A stretch of 23,840 nucleotides of DNA from a virus, in IMG/VR virus record IMGVR_UViG_3300031269_000088, positions 1 to 23,840 of that record. One strand, given 5' to 3'. The notes under the pieces are model-generated. The model was not told the DNA's origin and searched no databases. It saw nothing but the letters and a program-made list of their open reading frames with translations. Positions 13,988 to 19,639 of the stretch are shown here, piece by piece (the stretch's first letter is position 1; each line of letters starts with the position of its first letter). The translations under genes were made by a program, and so were the position numbers.

Positions 13988-14562
13988 CAGAAGCTCTCAG
14001 CGAGGACGCCACGGTCAAAACCGAGGGTCGGGACGTCGAAGGTGAAGGAGGTCGGTCGTGCGTCGACGATCGGGTCGATGCGCACGCTGGCAGGCGCCGC
14101 CGACTCAAGGTCAGCGCGGACGGCCTGCCGCTGCAGCGCCGGGAGCGGAATCGGTGAATCCCGACGCGCCTCAAGCGTGACGGCTCCCGGCGTGACAGCC
14201 CATGTCACTGGCTGGCCGGGTGCGGTGAGCTGGCGCAGGATGGCGCGCAGCTCGTCGAGGGTTCCACGGCTCCGCTGAATCTGGAGCTGCGTGGCGATGG
14301 CGCCAGAATACTCCGGGTCGCCGCGCCCGGAGCGTGGCTCGCCGATGATGCCGCCCCACCGGTCGAGGCCTGCGCCGGTGCTGCCGCTCGGGCCACGTTC
14401 GACGACGTCGAGAATGCGCGTGGCGGCGGCGAAGGTGTCGGCCACGAGTGACGCGGCGGCACGGGTCAGCGCCATCATCACCGGGCCCGACAGTGAGGGC
14501 AGCAGGAGCGACACCGCAGTGGAGGCGAGGTCGGTGGGTGGTGAGTAGTCCGGCGTGGTCAT
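13987..14562 (-). CDS. Baseplate/tail protein I-like (DUF2612-like)
   Basis: This 191-aa protein fits the gpI or DUF2612-type connector that joins the baseplate wedge to tail fibres. The hallmark region is AGLDRWGGIIGEPRSGRGDP followed by EYSGAIATQLQIQRSRGTLD and ELRAILRQL (about residues 64-113), which matches the family pattern LDxxGxxxGxxR...D...YxxxI...SrGT. In contractile phages this gene normally follows J directly. Here it lies more than 3 kb from J because plus-strand genes intervene. The ATG at 14562 has no good ribosome-binding site, and the DNA just upstream belongs to the inserted region, so its own expression signals are unclear. Confidence 0.75.
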   Translation of the reverse strand: MTTPDYSPPTDLASTAVSLLLPSLSGPVMMALTRAAASLVADTFAAATRILDVVERGPSGSTGAGLDRWGGIIGEPRSGRGDPEYSGAIATQLQIQRSRGTLDELRAILRQLTAPGQPVTWAVTPGAVTLEARRDSPIPLPALQRQAVRADLESAAPASVRIDPIVDARPTSFTFDVPTLGFDRGVLAESF

Positions 14563-14633
14563 GCGAGCATGGTACGCCAGACACGTGGGGTCGGCGCACG
14601 AGCGGGTGCGGGGTGTTGTGGAGGGGCACCCGA

Positions 14634-15027
14634 CGGCGCTGGCGCGGGAGTTGGCGGCACTGCCTCGGTGAGCTGATTCGGGCCCGCTCAGCTTTTGTTC
14701 ATTTTCTTCGTTACATTTATTGACACGGGCGGCGAGTGGGTATAGAGACTCTCATCAAGGTGAAGGAACGGTCCTTCGCCACCAACCCACGGAGCACACC
14801 ATGAGCATCTCAGACGACTTCCGCACAGCCCGCGACACTCGGTCCTTCATCTACTGCGGCGACGAGCGCTGCACTTTCGCTGAGGCCATCGAGGACTTTG
14901 GCGGCGAGTGGATTGCTGACCACGGCGACTTTGAGCACGTCGCGGGCACACGTGAATTCGAGCGCGCCACCAAAGACGGGAAGGAGTATGGCATGTGGAC
15001 CGATGGAAACGGCTGGGTGGCCTTCCC
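14634..15027 (+). repeat. Direct repeat R1 (promoter, leader, small gene)
   Basis: This 394-nt unit is repeated at 15841-16247. The coding core 14828-15027 is identical to 16048-16247 except for one silent T/C change (14953 against 16173). The upstream part, including the promoter and leader hairpin, is highly similar with a few substitutions and a 1-nt indel. The two copies differ by 12 nt near the N-terminal codons. The copies flank the 235-aa gene. Confidence 0.92.
14720..14777 (+). promoter_or_regulatory. R1 promoter and leader hairpin
   Basis: TTGACA (14720-14725) and TATAGA (14741-14746) are separated by an unusually short 15-nt spacer. The AT-rich upstream tract (14693-14719) contrasts with the GC-rich surroundings. 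The leader carries GAAGGA (14762-14767), ACGG, TCCTTC (14772-14777), a hairpin or operator kept intact in the second copy. Confidence 0.6.
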
Positions 15028-15043
15028 GGTCACCCAAGACTGA
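14801..15043 (+). CDS. Small acidic protein, copy 1 (80 aa)
   Basis: The ATG at 14801 follows GGAG in a conserved leader. The product is acidic and compact, with an RSFIYCGDERCTFAEAIEDF stretch carrying two cysteines (CGDERC), then GGEWIADHGDFEHVAGTREF and an aromatic ending GMWTDGNGWVAFP. The second copy at 16009 is almost identical but has four extra N-terminal residues and a different tail. The fold is unknown; it reads like a small soluble alpha/beta protein. It has its own strong promoter and an inverted orientation relative to the tail genes. Together with the duplication this suggests a moron gene expressed independently of the late operon. Function unknown. Confidence 0.8.
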   Translation: MSISDDFRTARDTRSFIYCGDERCTFAEAIEDFGGEWIADHGDFEHVAGTREFERATKDGKEYGMWTDGNGWVAFPVTQD

Positions 15044-15087
15044 GCCACCCGACAGGCGGGCAGCCGGGTTCGAGCCCCAGCGGTGGC
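15044..15087 (+). other. tRNA T-arm-like stem-loop between copy 1 and the 235-aa gene
   Basis: GCCACC (15044-15049) pairs with GGTGGC (15082-15087). Inside lies GGGTTCGAGCCC (15066-15077), which fits the tRNA T-arm pattern. There is no D-arm or anticodon arm, so this is not a tRNA gene. It could be a remnant of a tRNA-derived recombination site or a chance structure. It has no counterpart after copy 2. Confidence 0.35.
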
Positions 15088-15121
15088 CTTGCGCAATTCA
15101 GCGCGGAAAGGGAGATGAGAG

Positions 15122-15829
15122 ATGACGACTATACTAAATGACACGATGATAAAAACAATGCATCGGATGGCCTGCGCATACGGGCACGAATGGTCATCAG
15201 TGATGACCCTCGCCGAGGCCTTCGGGCACGAGACAGACGACGCGCTCCGCGCCACCTTTGAGGCTCACCCTGATCGCGGCGAATGGCCCGGCGTTGGGCC
15301 GGCCGTGTCACATTTGACAATGACCGGGCGGACGGCGTGGAGCGTGAACGCTTATGTTAACAAGATGGAGATCACGGTGGCGCGTAAATTTCCTGACGGT
15401 GCCGGCGTCAATGACTGCGGCGGCGTCGACGTGATCTCCATCAATATAGACTTTGCGGATGGCGAGGTTGATTTAGAGATCGCCACCGGTGGCCCGGAAT
15501 GGGCGCGGGCAGAAGACCGGCACCGTGACGCGGCGTTCGTGGCGTTGACCGCCGCGTGCGGGGGCGGGAGTCTCCGACTCCTCGACGCCTACCAGGAGGC
15601 CGCTCGGCAACTTGCGCCGCCGGCCCTCCTGTCCGAGGAGTGGGGCGTCATGGCACCCTCGCGTGTCGCGTTCGGCCCGCCGATGACCGACCACCCTGAG
15701 CAGTCAGCCCGGATCAGCGTAGATGGTGTGGTTATGGCGGCGCTCGCGTCGTGCGGGACGGTCGACTGGCTCGTCCACTCCCCAGACGGGTGGCGATATT
15801 ACGGCATCCCTCAGGACCGAGCCGTATGA
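15122..15829 (+). CDS. Orphan 235-aa cargo protein
   Basis: The start at 15122 follows AAGGGAGATGAGAG. The first codons are AT-rich compared with the rest. I recognise no family. The N-terminal third is helical (MIKTMHRMACAYGHEWSSVM). The middle is beta-rich (AWSVNAYVNKMEITVARKF, then VDVISINIDFADGEVDLEIA). A helix with RHRDAAFVALTAACGGGSLR follows, and the end is TVDWLVHSPDGWRYYGIP. There is no signal peptide or membrane segment, so it is probably cytoplasmic. It lies between the two direct repeats and is probably co-transcribed with the first small acidic protein. Possibly an exclusion, defence or toxin-type function, but no catalytic motif supports that. Confidence 0.7.
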   Translation: MTTILNDTMIKTMHRMACAYGHEWSSVMTLAEAFGHETDDALRATFEAHPDRGEWPGVGPAVSHLTMTGRTAWSVNAYVNKMEITVARKFPDGAGVNDCGGVDVISINIDFADGEVDLEIATGGPEWARAEDRHRDAAFVALTAACGGGSLRLLDAYQEAARQLAPPALLSEEWGVMAPSRVAFGPPMTDHPEQSARISVDGVVMAALASCGTVDWLVHSPDGWRYYGIPQDRAV

Positions 15830-15840
15830 TGCGGAGGGGT

Positions 15841-16247
15841 CGGCGCTGGCGCAGGAGTTGGAGGCACTGCCCCGGTGAGCTGATTCGGGCGCGTTCAACC
15901 CTTGTTCATTTTCTTCGTTACATTTATTGACACGGGCGGCGAGTGGGTATAGATACATCTCATCAGGCTGAAGGAACGGTCCTTCGCCGCCAACCCACGG
16001 AGCACACCATGAGCATCTCAGACGCCCTCAACACCGCATTCAACACCGCCCGCGACACTCGGTCCTTCATCTACTGCGGCGACGAGCGCTGCACTTTCGC
16101 TGAGGCCATCGAGGACTTTGGCGGCGAGTGGATTGCTGACCACGGCGACTTTGAGCACGTCGCGGGCACACGCGAATTCGAGCGCGCCACCAAAGACGGG
16201 AAGGAGTATGGCATGTGGACCGATGGAAACGGCTGGGTGGCCTTCCC
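15841..16247 (+). repeat. Direct repeat R2 (promoter, leader, small gene)
   Basis: This is the second copy of the unit at 14634-15027. It begins 12 nt after the stop of the 235-aa gene, suggesting the junction was set by the duplication or by recombination. The coding core 16048-16247 differs from copy 1 at one silent base. Confidence 0.92.
15927..15985 (+). promoter_or_regulatory. R2 promoter and leader hairpin
   Basis: TTGACA (15927-15932), 15 nt, TATAGA (15948-15953), then GAAGGA (15970-15975), ACGG, TCCTTC (15980-15985). The hairpin and promoter hexamers are unchanged from copy 1, while surrounding leader bases differ. This hints at selection for these elements. Confidence 0.6.
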
Positions 16248-16269
16248 CCTTAAAACAACAGAAGCCTGA
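16009..16269 (+). CDS. Small acidic protein, copy 2 (86 aa)
   Basis: A near-duplicate of the 80-aa protein at 14801. The first five residues (MSISD) and the core from TARDTRSF to AFP are shared. The segment between them is longer here (ALNTAFN against DFR), and the tail is LKTTEA rather than VTQD. The stop overlaps the next ATG (TGATG at 16267-16271), so it is coupled to the 164-aa gene. The near-zero divergence of the core means recent duplication or gene conversion. Keeping both copies intact suggests that each serves its own downstream cargo, perhaps as a partner or antidote-like protein. That is speculation. Confidence 0.8.
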   Translation: MSISDALNTAFNTARDTRSFIYCGDERCTFAEAIEDFGGEWIADHGDFEHVAGTREFERATKDGKEYGMWTDGNGWVAFPLKTTEA

Positions 16270-16763
16270 TGCGGGTCGAGACTTCAGACGCGGACCTTGT
16301 CCTCATTGCGCTCTGGTCTCTCGTCGACCCGGACGAGGCCTGCGACCCTTCGCTCGGGTTGATGGGAGTTCGCGCTGGTCGCGTTGAGCTGGCGCGAGCG
16401 TGCGGAGCAGTTCGCCCGCTCAACCACCGGCACATCAACAATGCCTTGCGGGCGCTCGGCGGCGCGGGCGCTATCGACATTGCCGAGGAGGCGAAGAGGG
16501 GGCGAGGCGGCGCTGGGCTATACGAGCTGTTGATGCCGCCGCCGACGCTGCTGCGGTACCACCAGGAGGACGGTGAGACGAATCAGGCGCTGACTTGGCC
16601 GAGTTTGGTGTTTGAGGTGGTTCGCGGCATAGATGGGCTGGTCGCGCTGGCGGGTGGTGGAGCGGTCACCGGTGAGCAGCTGGCGGATGAGGTGGTTGCT
16701 GGCGGGCCATTGGCGCTGCTGTATCGGGCGGTTCGGCTGGCTGGCTGGGCGGGGTTGGCGTGA
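16269..16763 (+). CDS. 164-aa cargo protein, possible winged-helix protein
   Basis: Starts at 16269, overlapping the previous stop by one base, so it is probably made together with acidic protein copy 2. Residues about 35-90 suggest a winged helix: AGRVELARACGAVRPLNHRH, then INNALRALGGAGAIDIAEEA, then a basic Gly-rich loop KRGRGGAGLYELL that could be a wing. The C-terminal half is hydrophobic and helical (WPSLVFEVVRGIDGLVALAG, then GGPLALLYRAVRLAGWAGLA), perhaps membrane-associated or a dimer interface. A DNA-binding regulator is possible. No family is recognised. It is followed 40 nt later by the lipoprotein gene. Confidence 0.6.
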   Translation: MRVETSDADLVLIALWSLVDPDEACDPSLGLMGVRAGRVELARACGAVRPLNHRHINNALRALGGAGAIDIAEEAKRGRGGAGLYELLMPPPTLLRYHQEDGETNQALTWPSLVFEVVRGIDGLVALAGGGAVTGEQLADEVVAGGPLALLYRAVRLAGWAGLA

Positions 16764-16803
16764 GCAGGTCGCACCCACTATACGTCTACCCATGGAGGAC
16801 CCC

Positions 16804-17748
16804 TTGAATCGCCACACCCTACCGGCCCTCGCGGCCGTCCTGCTCTTCGCCTGCGCCGACGACGCCACGGGCCCGGTCACCAGCTTCTCGCCCACCCAAC
16901 TGGACGCCGGCGACACCGCGAGCACTGATCTGGGCACCGTCCCGGACAGCGTCGTGGACCAATCGGACACCGATGACCAAGAATTGAACCACTCAGACGC
17001 CCAGACAGATGGCGGCTCAGCGCCTGATTTGGACCAGTCGGACGCCGTTGACCAAGAATTGAACCACTCGGATGCCGAACCCGACACCGGCCCCCAGAGC
17101 CTCTGCACCAGCCCCTTCGACTCTGCCCCGATGGAAGACCGCGAGGCGCTCCAGACGCTGGCGTGGGAATGCCTGGTCGACTGCGGGCGTGATGTCGCCC
17201 CGGATGACGTGCTGTCCTGCACAACGTCGTGCGTCGATGACGGGTCGGAGCTGACGCCCGGGTGCTCGACGTGTCATGCCGAGCTTGCGGAGTGCGGGTT
17301 GAACGAGGGGTGCTTTGAGGATTGCGCCGAGGATGCGACTGGGTGGGAGTGTGCGCACTGCCAGTGGACGGAGTGCCGGGCGGAGTTCTTTGAATGTGCG
17401 GGGGTGCCGGCTTGGAGAACGGAGCCGGGGTGTGAGGAAGGCCAAGGCTACCGACACAACCTTGGTTGGGAGTGTGCGGGCACGACGGACGTCATCGACG
17501 GCGATGAGACACTTGAGGAATGCCTCGAAGGCCGGGTCAGCGAATCGCGAAGTGACGAATGTCGAGACTGCGTCGTGGACTACAATCTGGAGGTCGCGGC
17601 GGCGTGCCCCGCCTGCCTCGAGGACTCCTGGTGCAAGACCGCTTGCGTCAGCTGCATTGCGGAATCGTCGGCATCCCTCTTGGAGCGAGCGCGGTTCTGT
17701 TCCGGCTCTGGTCCTACATCGATGTCCGACGACGACCTGTGTGACTAG
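16804..17748 (+). CDS. Cysteine-rich lipoprotein (cargo), TTG start
   Basis: GGAGG (16794-16798) lies 5 nt before the TTG at 16804, and this start gives a clean lipoprotein signal MNRHTLPALAAVLLFAC with the lipidated Cys at residue 17. The ATG at 16792 overlaps the ribosome-binding site and is less likely. After the Cys comes an Asp/Ser/Thr-rich linker with two copies of a 15-residue repeat (DQSDxxDQELNHSDA; 16957-17001 and 17032-17076). A domain with about 26 more cysteines in pairs follows (CSTCHAELAEC, CAHCQWTEC, CIAESS), probably disulphide-bonded outside the cytoplasm. A host-surface lipoprotein made by the prophage, for instance blocking phage adsorption or DNA entry, is a reasonable hypothesis. 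Its TAG stop shares CTAG with the J stop. Confidence 0.8.
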   Translation: MNRHTLPALAAVLLFACADDATGPVTSFSPTQLDAGDTASTDLGTVPDSVVDQSDTDDQELNHSDAQTDGGSAPDLDQSDAVDQELNHSDAEPDTGPQSLCTSPFDSAPMEDREALQTLAWECLVDCGRDVAPDDVLSCTTSCVDDGSELTPGCSTCHAELAECGLNEGCFEDCAEDATGWECAHCQWTECRAEFFECAGVPAWRTEPGCEEGQGYRHNLGWECAGTTDVIDGDETLEECLEGRVSESRSDECRDCVVDYNLEVAAACPACLEDSWCKTACVSCIAESSASLLERARFCSGSGPTSMSDDDLCD

Positions 17749-18941
17749 GCGAACGTCACTTGCGTGTCGGCATCGGCAATCGTCGCCTTCTCACGATAGG
17801 TCATGACCACGCCGGTGGTGCCGAACGAGCCCGACACTTTCGCCAGCTCAATCAGGGAGGCGTCGGACACCCCGTCAACGGCGACGATGGCCGCGACCAG
17901 TCGGGCGTAGCTGACAGTCTCGCCCACCTGCAGCGCGTTTACGAACGCGGCAACAGCGGTCCGGATCGCGGTCGTGTACTCAGCCGCACTGCCCGACTCC
18001 ACGCTCAACCCCGTGATCTGCACCTTCATCGGCACAGCATCTGCCACGTTCCAGCGCAGCGTCCTCTCAGTCCCGCTGTCGTCGACCGTCTCCCACGTCT
18101 GGGTGCCAACCGTCTCCCCAACCCCAGCAGGCTGGTGGAACAACAGCACCGGCCCCACACGCGTCGCGTCGATCGACGGGTAGATGATGGCCTCAAACGA
18201 GTGAGCAGGCCGCCCCTCGCCGTCTGGGATGTCCTGCCGGTTCGAGATGACGTCCACAGCTGTGACGCCCGGCACTGCGCGGAGGGATGCGCGGATCGCG
18301 TTCTCGGTGCCTCGGCCAGCGACGAAGCGTGAGTCGGTGGCCCGGTACCGGAGTCGCAGCTCTGGATCTGTCTCGGTGAGTCGGCCCGGCGAGTAAGGCG
18401 CAGCAACCGCCGCCGAGTCGAGCCCGAAGATGGGGTTCACAATCGCGACCGGGTCGACGATGGGCCAGTCGCCCGGACTAACCGAGGTGCACAGCCCCTC
18501 GACCGTGCCGCCCACGCCAATCGTGACAGCCTCGTTCAAGGCGTACAACCCGAGAGCTGGGCCTCGGAATCGCGTGCCGGCTGGGATGACGATGCCAGCG
18601 GTACCGGTCAGGGTCAGGCGCACGAGCGACGGAGCTGCAGCGAGTCGCGTCACACGCACCAGCCCGGCTGCTGCATCAAGCGCGAGGCCTGTGGCGGTGT
18701 TTGCCTGCATCTGCTGCCAGAGGCGCTCCATCACGCCATAGGTTGAGTCCATGACGTTCGCCTGCGCCGCCACCAAGATATAGAGCACGTTCGTCGGGTT
18801 GCGGACCTGTCTCCAGTCGGCGATGCCGGCTTGCTGCAGCTCGATCTCGAACTGGTCCATGTAGCGCTCTATGAGGTCGGCGAGCGGTGGGCGGACAAAG
18901 CCGGTGTCGGTATAGCCCCAGGTGGATGGGTCGGTCTGCAT
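17745..18941 (-). CDS. Baseplate J family protein (gp47-like wedge)
   Basis: The 398-aa product matches the baseplate J/gp47 family. It has an N-terminal helical part (LADLIERYMDQFEIELQQAG, then VLYILVAAQANVMDSTYGVM). The central family core runs LALDAAAGLVRVTRLAAAPS, LTGTAGIVIPAGTRF, then ETDPELRLRYRATDSRFVAG and RGTENAIRASLRAVPGVTAV. A C-terminal part follows with AVAAFVNALQVGETVSYARL. It forms the wedge around the tail hub in contractile tails. The ATG at 18941 follows GGAG, whereas the frame upstream to 19070 runs through a dyad and is not coding. It is separated by 245 nt from the W-like gene and by a plus-strand island from gpI, both unusual. Confidence 0.88.
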   Translation of the reverse strand: MQTDPSTWGYTDTGFVRPPLADLIERYMDQFEIELQQAGIADWRQVRNPTNVLYILVAAQANVMDSTYGVMERLWQQMQANTATGLALDAAAGLVRVTRLAAAPSLVRLTLTGTAGIVIPAGTRFRGPALGLYALNEAVTIGVGGTVEGLCTSVSPGDWPIVDPVAIVNPIFGLDSAAVAAPYSPGRLTETDPELRLRYRATDSRFVAGRGTENAIRASLRAVPGVTAVDVISNRQDIPDGEGRPAHSFEAIIYPSIDATRVGPVLLFHQPAGVGETVGTQTWETVDDSGTERTLRWNVADAVPMKVQITGLSVESGSAAEYTTAIRTAVAAFVNALQVGETVSYARLVAAIVAVDGVSDASLIELAKVSGSFGTTGVVMTYREKATIADADTQVTFA

Positions 18942-18969
18942 GGTGTCTCCAGAATCTGTACGTGCCCGG

Positions 18970-19013
18970 CATGAACACTTGTGCGGCGCAACATGCGTCC
19001 ACCGCACAAGTGT
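18970..19013. promoter_or_regulatory. 12-bp dyad and shared 18-nt motif upstream of J
   Basis: ACACTTGTGCGG (18975-18986) and CCGCACAAGTGT (19002-19013) are exact reverse complements with a 15-nt spacer. The left arm lies within an 18-nt motif (18970-18987) that recurs at 10992-11009 with 16 of 18 matches. It lies about 30-70 nt upstream of the J start and is a candidate operator or activator site for separate control of J. Confidence 0.6.
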
Positions 19014-19059
19014 GCACTGCGAGCGCGCAAAATTGGAAGCGTGGCGCACCATGCCGTCG

Positions 19060-19090
19060 GCACCCGCCACAGGGGCAGGCGGGCGGGTGC
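19060..19090. terminator. GC-rich hairpin between the W-like gene and J
   Basis: GCACCCGCC (19060-19068) and GGCGGGTGC (19082-19090) form a perfect 9-bp stem with a 13-nt loop, 97 nt after the stop of the W-like gene on the minus strand. No T-run follows, so it is at best a weak or Rho-assisted terminator or an RNA-stability element. Confidence 0.35.
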
Positions 19091-19186
19091 GTCAGGACAG
19101 GGCTGCAGACTCAATGTGGAGACATCATCGGCAGCGAGAGCGATCGTGCACTGCGGAGGATCTCGATGTCCAGCGTTTTGTTCGAG

Positions 19187-19639
19187 CTACAGTGATGACA
19201 ACCCAGCACCCAACCCAAGCTGTCCACTCGGCCCACTCATCAACAGATAGAACCGCCCAGCCTGCAACACATCCCCCGGCAGCGCCTCGCCGGCGACAGT
19301 CGCCGCCGTGATCACTCCCGCATCCGTCGATACCTCGAACGACACGCGCAGCACCCGCGACGCCGCATCGAGCACCAGCGTCACCGACACCACGCGCAGC
19401 ACCCCTGGCACCGCCAACAGCAGGCGCCGCAAGTCCGACTCCACCAGGCGCAGGTCCGGCGCCTTCTTCAGCCAGGTCTCGAAGTACCGCGGCCCGAAGT
19501 CACGGTCGAGCCACCACGTGCCCGCAGCCGTCCGGAGGGCGACAAGGATGCGCTGGGCCACCAGCCGCACCGGGTCGGTTTCGAGCACCGCCGGCAACAC
19601 CGGGTCCATCGTTATCCAGTCGAGTCGGATGTCACTCAT
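19187..19639 (-). CDS. gp25/W-like sheath initiator
   Basis: This 150-aa protein follows the pattern of the GPW/gp25 or DUF2634-like baseplate proteins. It has an N-terminal DPVRLVAQRILVALRTAAGT, then WWLDRDFGPRYFETWLKKAP, then VESDLRRLLLAVPGVLRVVS and VLRVSFEVSTDAGVI. These proteins sit at the base of the sheath and start its polymerisation. It lies between the spike and J genes, the standard position. The start overlaps the preceding stop (ATGA at 19636-19639). Family assignment rests on pattern and order. Confidence 0.72.
   Translation of the reverse strand: MSDIRLDWITMDPVLPAVLETDPVRLVAQRILVALRTAAGTWWLDRDFGPRYFETWLKKAPDLRLVESDLRRLLLAVPGVLRVVSVTLVLDAASRVLRVSFEVSTDAGVITAATVAGEALPGDVLQAGRFYLLMSGPSGQLGLGAGLSSL

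Noticed and set aside
15044-15090. A complete tRNA gene
   Set aside because: Only a T-arm-like hairpin and a short closing stem are present; D arm, anticodon arm and normal length are missing.
14634-16247. Insertion sequence or composite transposon with R1 and R2 as ends
   Set aside because: The repeats are direct and carry a gene and promoter, not terminal inverted repeats, and no transposase is encoded between them.
18942-19195. Short plus-strand ORFs in the W-J gap (for example the 9-codon ORF at 19167 behind GGAGG)
   Set aside because: Too short or with shadow-like composition, overlapping dyads, and no coding signature.
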